A stretch of 64,000 bases of DNA from Flavobacterium araucananum (GTDB lineage: Bacteria; Bacteroidota; Bacteroidia; Flavobacteriales; Flavobacteriaceae). Position 1 is the first letter of the stretch. Each line of letters starts with the position of its first letter. Both the position numbers and the translations under genes were made by a program. This document shows, piece after piece, positions 1-8,184 of this stretch. The stretch covers positions 124,001 to 188,000 of the forward strand of contig NZ_MUGS01000002.1 in the NCBI RefSeq assembly GCF_002222055.1, in the 5' to 3' direction. The notes beneath the pieces are model-generated. The model saw nothing but the letters and a program-made list of their open reading frames with translations, was not told where the DNA came from and ran no database searches.

Positions 1-33
1 CAAGACGGTAATACAGTAGAAATTATTAAATAA
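1..33 (+). CDS. C-terminal end of a gene upstream of the RND pump (probable periplasmic adaptor, partial)
   Basis: The first 33 bases read in frame as QDGNTVEIIK followed by TAA. The reading frame enters from outside the window, so only the last ten residues are seen. A gene ending 71 bp before an RND permease is usually its membrane-fusion (HlyD/AcrA-like) adaptor, and a hydrophilic end of this kind fits. The assignment is inference from position, not from the residues themselves. Confidence 0.4.
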   Translation, partial: QDGNTVEIIK

Positions 34-104
34 TTTAAAGCATTAAGCTATAAGCCATAAGTATTAAGCTTATTGCCTAAAGCCTACAGCCTAAAGCAAC
101 ATAT
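34..104. repeat. Short degenerate repeat spacer
   Basis: The spacer before the RND gene is built of imperfect direct repeats of a TAAGC(C/T)ATAAG and CCTAAAGCC type. Such low-complexity spacers are common between genes in Flavobacterium. No promoter or hairpin with a T-run is visible, so the pump gene is probably cotranscribed with the gene before it. Confidence 0.4.
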
Positions 105-3100
105 ATGAAATTAGCCGAAATATCCATAAAACGTCCGTCGTTAGTGATTGTATTGTTTACAATCCTGATACTTGGTGGATTGTTTAGCTACAGCCAATTG
201 GGCTATGAGCTGATCCCTAAATTTGAACAAAACGTTATTACGATTTCTACTGTTTATCCTGGAGCGTCTCCAAGTGAGGTAGAGAATACTGTAACCAAGA
301 AAATTGAAGATGCGATTGCATCCCTGGAAAACGTTAAAAAAATTGACTCGAAATCGTACGAAAGTTTGTCTATCGTTTCGATTACACTGACATCAAACGC
401 AAAAGTCGATTTTTCTTTGAATGATGCACAGCGTAAAATAAATGCGATTATTAGTGATTTGCCAGATGATGTAAAAACTCCGGCACTTACCAAATTCTCG
501 CTGAGTGATTTACCAATTATGACTCTTGGTGCCAACGGAAAAATGGACGAAGCAGCATTTTATGACTTAATTGACAAAAAAATTGCGCCTATTTTATCTC
601 GTGTACAAGGTGTTGCCCAGGTAAATATCATTGGTGGTTCTGAGCGTGAAATTCAGGTAAACCTTGATGCATTAAAAATGCAGGGTTACGGATTATCTGT
701 TCCGCAGGTACAACAAAATATTCTGACTTCGAATCTGGATTTCCCAACAGGAAACATCCAGACTCGTAACCAGAAAATATTAATTCGTTTAGCGGGAAAA
801 TATAAAAGTGTCGAAGAACTAAGAAACTTAGTAGTTTCTTCTCAAAACGGAATCCAGGTTCGTTTAAGTGATATTGCCGATGTTCAGGATACTCAAAAAA
901 TTGCTGAAAAAATATCACGTGTAGATCAAAAAAGCGCCATTGTTTTGCAAATCGTAAAACAATCTGATGCAAATGCCGTAGCGGTAAGTGAGCAATTATT
1001 GAAAACAATTGCAATACTTGAAAAAGATTATAAAGTAAACCAGTTAAAACTGGAAGTAGCAAAAGACAGTACCGTCTTTACGCTTGAAGCAGCAGACTCT
1101 GTAGTTCACGATTTATTAATTGCAGTAGTTCTGGTAGCTTTTGTAATGTTGTTCTTCTTGCACAGTATTAGAAACTCATTGATTGTAATGGTGTCTATTC
1201 CGGCATCTTTGATCGCTACCTTTATTGGTATTTACTTAATGGGTTATACCCTGAACTTAATGAGTTTATTAGGATTATCTCTTGTTGTAGGTATTCTGGT
1301 CGATGATGCGATTGTGGTCCTCGAGAATATTTACCGACACATGGAGATGGGTAAAAGCCGTATTCGTGCATCGTATGACGGAACTGCCGAAATTGGTGGA
1401 ACGGTAACTTCGATTACATTAGTAATTGTGGTAGTGTTCTTGCCTATTGCAATGAGTTCCGGTTTAGTATCTAATATCATTACACAATTTTGTGTTACGG
1501 TAATTATATCAACTTTACTATCGCTTTTAGCTTCATTTACAATTATCCCTTGGTTATCATCTCGTTATGGTAAATTAGAGCATATTGAAGGAAAAAATTT
1601 CTTTGGAAGAGTAATTCTTGGTTTCGAAAGTTACCTGACACGTTTTACAAACTGGATTTCAGTATTGTTGACCTGGTGTTTGGATAATTACGGTAAAACA
1701 GTTGTTCTGGTATTGATATTATTCTTTGGATCTATTTTTGGACTTGGAGGTTTTATCGGTGGAGAGTTTTTTGCATCATCTGATAGTGGAGAATTCTTAG
1801 TTCAGATCGAAATGCCAAAAGATGCTTCGTTAGAACAAACGAACTTCATGACCCAAAAAGCCGAAGCTTACTTAAAAGGACAAGAATACGTTCACAGTCA
1901 AATTACAACGGTAGGACAAACCAGTGAAGGTTTTGGAGCATCGCAAGCTACAGCTTACAAAGCAGAGATTGACGTAAAAATGATCGAACAAAAAGATCGT
2001 ACCGATGATGCGAATGTTTATGCGGCAAAAATTAAACGTAAACTTGAAAAAGTATTAGTTGGAGCAAAAGTAAAAACAGTTCCCGTAGGTATCTTAGGTA
2101 CAGCAGAAGATGCTACATTAGGATTGATCGTAACAGGTCCATCTACAGAAAGTGCTATGGCATTTGCAAAATTAGCAGAAGCAGAATTACGTACAATTCC
2201 CGGAACAACGGAGATTAAATTAACGGTTGAAGACGGAAATCCTGAGGTAAACGTAAAAGTAGACCGTGATAAAATGGCCGCTTTAGGACTAACACTTCAA
2301 ACAGTTGGTTTAACCATGCAAACTGCTTTTAGCGGAAACACAGATGGTAAATACAGAGCTGGAGAATACGAATACGATATCAATATCAGATACAATGCAT
2401 TCGACAGAAAAAGTATTACAGATGTAAGTAATTTGATTTTTATCAATGCAGCAGGACAACAAATTAAATTGTCTCAGTTTGCTGATATTACAGAAGGTTC
2501 AGGACCTAGCCAGTTAGAACGTAGAGACAAATCAGCGTCTGTAACCGTAAAAGGACAAAACGTTGGGGTTCCATCAGGAACAATTGTTACACAATGGCAG
2601 GCAAAATTAGACAAGCTTAAAAAACCAGCAGGAGTAAACTATATCTGGGGTGGTGACCAGGAGAACCAATCAGAAGGATTTGGTACTTTAGGAATCGCTT
2701 TATTAGCCGCTATTGTTTTGGTTTACCTGGTAATGGTGAGTTTGTACGACAGTTTTGTTCACCCGTTTGTAGTATTATTTGCTATTCCACTTTCGTTTAT
2801 TGGAGCATTATTAGCATTAGCATTAACAAACAACTCCTTAAATATCTTTACCATTTTGGGTATCATTATGCTTATTGGTCTGGTGTGTAAGAATGCGATC
2901 ATGCTTGTCGATTACACCAACCAGAGAAGAGCAGCCGGAGAATCGATCAGAAATGCATTAATCCAGGCAAATCACGCACGTTTACGTCCAATTTTGATGA
3001 CAACAATTGCGATGGTATTTGGTATGTTCCCAATTGCATTAGCATCTGGAGCAGGAGCAGAATGGAAAAACGGTTTGGCTTGGGTAATTATCGGAGGATT

Positions 3101-3275
3101 AATCTCTTCGTTATTCCTAACCCTGATTGTAGTTCCTGTAATCTACCAAATAATGGAAGGAATTATCCGCAGACTATCTAAAGGAGAAAAAATCGATTAC
3201 GAAGCTGAAATGTTTGCAGATTATACGCCAACAGAAGTTAGTGAAGACGGTTTTAACCCTAAACATACCCATTAA
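105..3275 (+). CDS. RND-family efflux transporter permease
   Basis: This 1056-residue protein has the length and layout of an AcrB/MexB-type inner-membrane proton-driven pump. An N-terminal transmembrane helix at about residues 10-30 is followed by a large periplasmic loop, a TM2-TM6 cluster at about 335-500, a second loop and a final TM cluster at about 865-1030. The paired aspartates in GILVDDAIVVLEN lie in TM4, where the proton-relay Asp residues of the family are found. It would act with a periplasmic adaptor (probably the gene ending at 33) and an outer-membrane TolC-like channel not in this window. The sequence resembles the HAE-1 (drug/hydrophobe) group more than heavy-metal pumps, but substrate cannot be read from it. 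A strong hairpin terminator follows 20 bp after the stop. Confidence 0.93.
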   Translation: MKLAEISIKRPSLVIVLFTILILGGLFSYSQLGYELIPKFEQNVITISTVYPGASPSEVENTVTKKIEDAIASLENVKKIDSKSYESLSIVSITLTSNAKVDFSLNDAQRKINAIISDLPDDVKTPALTKFSLSDLPIMTLGANGKMDEAAFYDLIDKKIAPILSRVQGVAQVNIIGGSEREIQVNLDALKMQGYGLSVPQVQQNILTSNLDFPTGNIQTRNQKILIRLAGKYKSVEELRNLVVSSQNGIQVRLSDIADVQDTQKIAEKISRVDQKSAIVLQIVKQSDANAVAVSEQLLKTIAILEKDYKVNQLKLEVAKDSTVFTLEAADSVVHDLLIAVVLVAFVMLFFLHSIRNSLIVMVSIPASLIATFIGIYLMGYTLNLMSLLGLSLVVGILVDDAIVVLENIYRHMEMGKSRIRASYDGTAEIGGTVTSITLVIVVVFLPIAMSSGLVSNIITQFCVTVIISTLLSLLASFTIIPWLSSRYGKLEHIEGKNFFGRVILGFESYLTRFTNWISVLLTWCLDNYGKTVVLVLILFFGSIFGLGGFIGGEFFASSDSGEFLVQIEMPKDASLEQTNFMTQKAEAYLKGQEYVHSQITTVGQTSEGFGASQATAYKAEIDVKMIEQKDRTDDANVYAAKIKRKLEKVLVGAKVKTVPVGILGTAEDATLGLIVTGPSTESAMAFAKLAEAELRTIPGTTEIKLTVEDGNPEVNVKVDRDKMAALGLTLQTVGLTMQTAFSGNTDGKYRAGEYEYDINIRYNAFDRKSITDVSNLIFINAAGQQIKLSQFADITEGSGPSQLERRDKSASVTVKGQNVGVPSGTIVTQWQAKLDKLKKPAGVNYIWGGDQENQSEGFGTLGIALLAAIVLVYLVMVSLYDSFVHPFVVLFAIPLSFIGALLALALTNNSLNIFTILGIIMLIGLVCKNAIMLVDYTNQRRAAGESIRNALIQANHARLRPILMTTIAMVFGMFPIALASGAGAEWKNGLAWVIIGGLISSLFLTLIVVPVIYQIMEGIIRRLSKGEKIDYEAEMFADYTPTEVSEDGFNPKHTH

Positions 3276-3294
3276 TTGATTTAATTTTAGATTG

Positions 3295-3335
3295 AAAAAT
3301 CCCAAATTCCTTAATTGGAGTTTGGGATTTTTTTT
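3295..3335 (+). terminator. Rho-independent terminator of the RND gene; left member of a 39-bp inverted repeat
   Basis: The hairpin arms ATCCCAAATTCC and GGAGTTTGGGAT, with a TTAA centre, are followed by eight T residues. Positions 3295-3333 recur exactly as the reverse complement at 5141-5179, on the far side of the AlbA_2 gene. Confidence 0.9.
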
Positions 3336-3374
3336 GTTTGAGATAACTAAATTTTGGTGTTTAGAAGTCATTCT

Positions 3375-4826
3375 CTATGCCCAAAAAGGAATGTATTTTT
3401 TATATTTTCTGGAATTACTTGACGGATCATCGTCTTTTATTAAACCTTCGGTTATCGTGTCTTTTATAATTCTTGATGCTATTGCAGCATTCTTTTCTTC
3501 AATTTGGAATCGTTCTCTTAAACTTTGATTAGTCATTATATCATTCGAGACATAGCATAGACAAGCATGTTGATAGCATGCTCGAGCTTTATCTTTTTTA
3601 TCTAAATGATTAAGTTCTTTATAACTAAACATAGTAATTCTTGTTCTTTTTTCTGAAACTGTAAAGTCAACAGCTGGTAATTGGAACATTTCGTTATAAA
3701 AGATTACTTTATCAATTCCGCTTCCCTTTTCTTCACATATTCCAAATCTTCTTAAGATGTCAGCTAATTTTTCATTTCGAGAAATATACTCATCAATAAA
3801 ACGCTGTGGAGTTATCAGTGGAAGACCTGGATTTGAAATTTCAATTCGATCTGAAAATATTTCGATCATTGGAAATCCTTTTTCGTTAAAATCTTGGTGA
3901 ATAAGAGCATTTGCAACCAATTCTCTTATTGCAATTTCAGGATACATTTTTGTTTCTTTTCTAAAAGCTTTTCCTATTTCTTCGTTAGCGGGTAATTGTC
4001 CATTAATCCAGTCAATTAAACCATCAAAGCTAACGGCATATCCTCTTTTATCTATTTGTTCTCTTATTGTCTCAACTTTATTTTTTCCTTTATAAACAAT
4101 TACTCTTACTGCTTTTCTTCCTATTTCATCAAATTCTTCGAGGTTTTTGGCTAGTAAAACAGCACCTAGTTTAGTTATGTCGTATAATTCTTTATTCTTT
4201 TTTATAAATTTTTCAGAAACAAATTTTTCTATTACGCCTTGCTGAGTATTTGGATATGGAAGTTTTAATAATTCAAAGTATGTTTGAGAATTTAGTAAAC
4301 TTATTATTTCAGATGATGTAAGATTAGCTTTAGCAACACGATTTTCTAAAGGCTTATCTGGAGCTTTTCTCCAAATTTTACCTTCTTTTTCAGGAAATTC
4401 ACTTAGTTTTCTAGTATAACTACCGATTCTAATGTATGATGTGTGTAAAAAATCGACAGGATGGTTTACAGCACTTGGAATCATAATCATAGCTACATGT
4501 ATTCCATCTTCATATTCAAATTCGTGAAACCGAAAATCTATCTTAGGTGCTAATCGATTCATCAGCCAACTTTCTAATTCTTCACCGCCTTTTTTCTGCG
4601 ATTTTATCTTGAAGCTAGTTCCAACAACTTTATGGGTTTTATCTTCTATTCCAAAAATTAGATAGCCAAACGGGTGGTTATGTAAGCAAGCGCCATTCGA
4701 TAGTGCTGAAATACGTTCGCCTATTTCTTCAGCTGAATGGTAGTTCAATTTGAATTCAACCCATTCACTTTCGTTGGGTTGTTTAATTAAATCGTTTACT
4801 ATATTTATTAACTTTTTTTGTTCCAT
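3375..4826 (-). CDS. AlbA_2 (Schlafen-like) domain protein with divergent ATPase domain
   Basis: The protein is 483 residues from the ATG at 4826. The N-terminal part has the AlbA_2 signature (SEWVEFKLN, then GYLIFGIED) over about residues 15-130. The C-terminal part has the HATPase_c_4 pattern, with RELVANALIHQDF, then ISNPGLP and a glycine-rich GSGIDKV stretch at about 310-400, followed by a winged-helix-like tail. Such proteins are annotated as ATP-binding or transcriptional regulators and often lie in accessory or defence islands; their biochemical role is mostly unknown. An in-frame ATG at 4898 exists, but the 4826 start begins directly at the conserved domain and leaves a pair of repeats in the promoter, so it is preferred. 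The gene is alone between two copies of one hairpin, which suggests insertion. Confidence 0.8.
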   Translation of the reverse strand: MEQKKLINIVNDLIKQPNESEWVEFKLNYHSAEEIGERISALSNGACLHNHPFGYLIFGIEDKTHKVVGTSFKIKSQKKGGEELESWLMNRLAPKIDFRFHEFEYEDGIHVAMIMIPSAVNHPVDFLHTSYIRIGSYTRKLSEFPEKEGKIWRKAPDKPLENRVAKANLTSSEIISLLNSQTYFELLKLPYPNTQQGVIEKFVSEKFIKKNKELYDITKLGAVLLAKNLEEFDEIGRKAVRVIVYKGKNKVETIREQIDKRGYAVSFDGLIDWINGQLPANEEIGKAFRKETKMYPEIAIRELVANALIHQDFNEKGFPMIEIFSDRIEISNPGLPLITPQRFIDEYISRNEKLADILRRFGICEEKGSGIDKVIFYNEMFQLPAVDFTVSEKRTRITMFSYKELNHLDKKDKARACYQHACLCYVSNDIMTNQSLRERFQIEEKNAAIASRIIKDTITEGLIKDDDPSSNSRKYKKYIPFWA

Positions 4827-4827
4827 A

Positions 4828-4915
4828 ATCAAATAACCATCAAATAAGAAAGCCTTGATTTTACTGGCTTCTAGTGTAAAAATACATCTATTTATCAAAT
4901 AACTATCAAATAAGA
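4828..4915. promoter_or_regulatory. Paired direct repeats upstream of the AlbA_2 gene (candidate operators)
   Basis: The sequence TCAAATAACYATCAAATAAG occurs at about 4829-4848 and again at about 4895-4914, one base different and 66 bp apart. Each copy itself holds two ATCAAATAA units. This lies immediately upstream of the preferred start at 4826 and resembles binding sites for a regulator, possibly the winged-helix gene product itself. If translation started at 4898 the inner copy would be coding, which is less likely. Confidence 0.4.
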
Positions 4916-5009
4916 TTTCTGGTTTACTTTGTTTTGGTAATAACTTTTATTCTTTTTGTTGAATTAATTTAATAGATATTTAAATCAGATAAAATGATTT
5001 ATAAAATAT

Positions 5010-5131
5010 AAGATACAAATAATAATTTATTAATTGCCTTAGCTTCTAATAAAAAGATCAGTACCAATAATTATTTTAACAGGTTTTGCTTTGTAATATT
5101 ATAAAGTTTTATTTACGTGGGAAAGATCAAA
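5010..5131 (-). pseudogene. Decayed fragment of a retropepsin-like protease gene
   Basis: Read on the minus strand, this stretch gives FDLSHVN, then YKAKPVK, then IIGTDL, broken by several stop codons. It aligns without gaps for about 100 bp to the 3' end of the intact protease gene at 7747-8184, whose matching segments are FDLSHVN, YKTKPVH and IIGADV. The two DNA stretches agree at roughly two thirds of positions by eye, with one small deletion near the old stop. The fragment starts abruptly next to the hairpin at 5141, so the 5' part of the gene is missing. It is a remnant of a paralogue or of an old duplication and encodes nothing now. Confidence 0.75.
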
Positions 5132-5140
5132 AAACTGAAG

Positions 5141-5180
5141 AAAAAATCCCAAACTCCAATTAAGGAATTTGGGATTTTTT
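5141..5180 (-). terminator. Terminator of the SprB-repeat gene; right member of the 39-bp inverted repeat
   Basis: This is the exact reverse complement of the hairpin at 3295-3333, so in the minus-strand transcript it reads the same as the RND terminator does. It lies 79 bp beyond the stop of the SprB-repeat gene. Confidence 0.85.
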
Positions 5181-5259
5181 TATCGATTCCCTCCAATCCC
5201 GCTTCGAAATTTCGGGATCAGAATGAGGTTGGAATTCTAAGTATTGAAATTCAAAACCT

Positions 5260-7695
5260 TTATTTCTTTACAATTTTTATCGTTTTTACTTTACCTTCAG
5301 CTTTTACTTTTAAGAAATAAAACCCGGTGGAAACATTCGATAAATCAATTTCAGAATGCGTATTGTTTATTTTTTTAGCCAAAACAGATTTTCCGGAAAC
5401 AGCTACAATTTCGATTTCATCAATAGTCGAAGCATTATCGATTATCAAAGTATGTTGTACCGGATTAGGATAAAATCTAAAATTAGGCAAAACAACATCC
5501 GGAGTAGAAAGAGTTCCGCTTAATTTTGCCGTAACCGCCAAACGTTGTACACTTTCGATTCCGTTTATCGTTTGCGAAGCATAATACGTAGTTCCGTCTA
5601 CTAATAGTGTTGTTAGAGGCAAAGTAGCTTCAGTACTTGTCTTAGTTGTTTTTCCTGATAAAGGATTCTGATTGCTATACCATTTAATATTCTGACCCTT
5701 AACAACCAAATCCCCTAAAGTTTGTCCCGGATTAAATTCTATCGTCAGAATGTCTTTATCATCTATTAAAGGAGAAGACGGATCGACTAAAATATCTGCA
5801 ATTACAGAACAACCATTAGCATCCTGGACAATTATAGTATAGGTTCCGGGAACTAATGCCTGAAATGAATTTTTTTCAGAAAACACATCCAGATTTGGAG
5901 AAATTGCATATCTAAAATCACCATTTCCTCCTGCTGCATTAACTGTAATAGTTTGATTTTTTACCGTAAATTTTGCAGTTACTGCCGCAGTTGGTTCAGA
6001 AATAACAACGTTTCCGCCAAGGATACATCCATTAGCATCTTTTACAGCGATATGGTGTGTACCGATAAATAAATTAGAGAAAAGTTTAGTACTATCAGCA
6101 TCGGCAGCAACATAAGAAGCTTCGTCTAAAGAGAAACTATAAGGGGCCTTGCCTCCAATTCCTTTAATCGATATCCAGCCACTAGAGTCTCCTTTGCAAG
6201 CCACATTTGCAGATGTTGTATTAAAAGATAACGCATCGCCCCCGGTAATTACCGCTGTAAGCGAAATTGTCGTGTTTTGATAGTCACGTACTCTTATATC
6301 ATAACTTTTAGAAACATTACTATTAATAAAGTTACGGGAACTATAATTATTTCCACCATCAAACGAGTATTGATAAGGACTAAGTCCACCGGAAGCATTT
6401 ACAGTAATTTTTCCTGAATTGCTACAGTTTACAGCCAGCACATCAGCAGTTGCCAAAAGTGCTGTTGCCGGGATAACATTTATAGGTCCCTGTATCAATC
6501 CGCACCCGTTAACATCTGTAACTTGTGCACTATAAGATCCAAGAGGCAGTCTTACAAAAACGCCATTGTCCTGAGGTCCTGCAACTACAACTCCCATATT
6601 GTTTTGCAAATAATACAGGTAAGGTCCAGTCCCGCCTTTGGCATTTACAATTATACTTTGATCATTAACAGCAAAAGCTGTTGCAGATAATCCCTCTGCC
6701 GGTTCATTTAAAGTGATTATTGCCACATTAGTACATCCGTTTGCGTCTTTTATACCAATTTGATAAGTACCTACACGCAAATTAGTAAAAACAGGATTAT
6801 TAGTAAAAGTATTTCCGTTACTGGTATACATATAAGGAGCTTTTCCGCCAATTGCTGTTGCTGTTATCTCCCCCGTATTATCTCCCTTGCAGCGTATAGT
6901 CGTAGCAGTTAATGTAACAGTAGGTGAATTCATAGGACTCACAACAGCAGTTACTGTAGTCTCATTGTTGTCTGCATCGCGTACTTTTATAGTATAAGTA
7001 CCGGGTTCCAGCGCGCTAAATCCACCTGAAGAAATATAGTTATTACCATTATTTAATGAATATTGGTACGGAGCCGTTCCTCCGGAAGCCGTTACCGTTA
7101 TATTTGCTAAATCTGTTAAACAGGTTATTGGCACTATAGCTACACTTGCAGAAAGCGCATTAGGTTTATTAAGGATAGAAATATTGGTTTGAGATAAAAT
7201 ACAGTTTCTGGCATCTTGTACTTGTATACCATACGTACCCGCTTTTAATCCGGTAAAAGCATTGGATACCTGTGCAGAACCAAGAGCTAATCCCACATTA
7301 TTTGTCAATGTATAGGTATAAGGTTTAATACCTCCAACAGCAGCAATAGTTATTCTCCCGTCATTATCAGCAATTGTCGATGAGTTTGCAGCCGTTACCG
7401 CAGCTGATAAAACCTGAAAATCGGCTATTGTAATATCTGTATATCTAATACTATTAAGAGCATCTTTTACAGCAATAGTATAATCTCCGGCAGTTAAGTT
7501 TTTAAAAATATTGCTCGACTGATACGGATCTTTATTCAAAGCATATTCATAAGGGAGTTGTCCTCCGGATGCAGTAATACTAACTTCGGCATTACTAACA
7601 CAGTCAATAGGTTTTAATAAAGATGCAGAAGCAGTAAGCTGAGCATAAAAATAATTGGTAAACAGTAATATAAAGCAAAGTAGAGTTTTTTTCAT
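5260..7695 (-). CDS. Secreted SprB-repeat protein with type IX secretion sorting domain
   Basis: The protein is about 811 residues from the ATG at 7695; an ATG 30 bp further upstream is less likely because MKKTLLCFILLFTNYFYAQ is a clean signal peptide. The body consists of about ten repeats of roughly 65-75 residues of SprB type, each with a Cys or Thr followed by ASGGxxPYxYSL and ending in GTYTIxVxDAxGC. The last 75 residues start FRFYPNPVQ and end in TIKIVKK, the type A Por sorting domain of T9SS cargo. It would therefore be exported to the cell surface or medium. SprB itself is a gliding adhesin of Flavobacterium johnsoniae; this protein is far shorter, so adhesion is inference. It is last in a minus-strand gene run after the CHAT and protease genes. 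Confidence 0.9.
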   Translation of the reverse strand: MKKTLLCFILLFTNYFYAQLTASASLLKPIDCVSNAEVSITASGGQLPYEYALNKDPYQSSNIFKNLTAGDYTIAVKDALNSIRYTDITIADFQVLSAAVTAANSSTIADNDGRITIAAVGGIKPYTYTLTNNVGLALGSAQVSNAFTGLKAGTYGIQVQDARNCILSQTNISILNKPNALSASVAIVPITCLTDLANITVTASGGTAPYQYSLNNGNNYISSGGFSALEPGTYTIKVRDADNNETTVTAVVSPMNSPTVTLTATTIRCKGDNTGEITATAIGGKAPYMYTSNGNTFTNNPVFTNLRVGTYQIGIKDANGCTNVAIITLNEPAEGLSATAFAVNDQSIIVNAKGGTGPYLYYLQNNMGVVVAGPQDNGVFVRLPLGSYSAQVTDVNGCGLIQGPINVIPATALLATADVLAVNCSNSGKITVNASGGLSPYQYSFDGGNNYSSRNFINSNVSKSYDIRVRDYQNTTISLTAVITGGDALSFNTTSANVACKGDSSGWISIKGIGGKAPYSFSLDEASYVAADADSTKLFSNLFIGTHHIAVKDANGCILGGNVVISEPTAAVTAKFTVKNQTITVNAAGGNGDFRYAISPNLDVFSEKNSFQALVPGTYTIIVQDANGCSVIADILVDPSSPLIDDKDILTIEFNPGQTLGDLVVKGQNIKWYSNQNPLSGKTTKTSTEATLPLTTLLVDGTTYYASQTINGIESVQRLAVTAKLSGTLSTPDVVLPNFRFYPNPVQHTLIIDNASTIDEIEIVAVSGKSVLAKKINNTHSEIDLSNVSTGFYFLKVKAEGKVKTIKIVKK

Positions 7696-7722
7696 AAATA
7701 TAGGTTTGTTAAATTTACTTAA

Positions 7723-7730
7723 CAAATATA
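7723..7730 (-). promoter_or_regulatory. Candidate -7 box (TATATTTG) for the SprB-repeat gene
   Basis: On the minus strand TATATTTG matches the Bacteroidota TAnnTTTG box and lies 27 bp upstream of the ATG at 7695. No well-spaced -33 TTTG is seen, so support is moderate. Confidence 0.45.
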
Positions 7731-7746
7731 TACAAAAAACCCAATC

Positions 7747-8184
7747 TTATTTCAAATACAAATAATGATTGTAATAATCTATAATTGCCTTGCCCTCAAG
7801 TAGAACGTCTGCGCCAATAATACCATGAACAGGCTTTGTTTTGTAAGCTTCCAGCGCTTCATTGACATGCGAAAGATCGAAAATAACGATATTAAAATCC
7901 TGATTTTTCCAATTGCCCAATTGTAGCTTATTATGAGCAGAAATCTGAGTTTTCATGCCCGTTCCTCCCGCTCCTGAAGCTTTGGTTTTAGATTTTTTTG
8001 CATTCAGTTCAAAACGTTCAATGCTCTCAAAACCCACACAGGAATTAGAAGCTCCGGTGTCTAAAATAAAATTTCCGGAAACACCATTGATCTTGACTTT
8101 TATTAAAAGGTGTTGCGTTTTGATAACTTTAAATTTTATTTTTTTGTAGTTCTCTTTTTTGAGAACCTCGTGAAGATTTTCCAT
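7747..8184 (-). CDS. Retropepsin-like (clan AA) aspartic protease
   Basis: This 145-residue protein has the hydrophobic-hydrophobic-DTG-Ala catalytic motif of retroviral-type aspartic proteases, FILDTGASNS with Asp42, and a later IIGADVLL stretch typical of the second half of the fold. Such single-domain enzymes act as dimers, each chain giving one aspartate. No signal peptide or membrane segment is seen, so it is predicted cytoplasmic unless anchored by a partner. Its start overlaps the last 49 bp of the CHAT gene in another frame, which suggests translational coupling. A decayed copy of its 3' end lies at 5010-5131. Its substrate is unknown; a proteolytic step in the neighbouring sigma/anti-sigma pathway is only a guess. 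Confidence 0.85.
   Translation of the reverse strand: MENLHEVLKKENYKKIKFKVIKTQHLLIKVKINGVSGNFILDTGASNSCVGFESIERFELNAKKSKTKASGAGGTGMKTQISAHNKLQLGNWKNQDFNIVIFDLSHVNEALEAYKTKPVHGIIGADVLLEGKAIIDYYNHYLYLK

Noticed and set aside
5117..5320. A plus-strand reading frame across the second hairpin
   Set aside because: It runs through the terminator and into the reverse strand of the SprB-repeat gene, so it is a shadow of other features.
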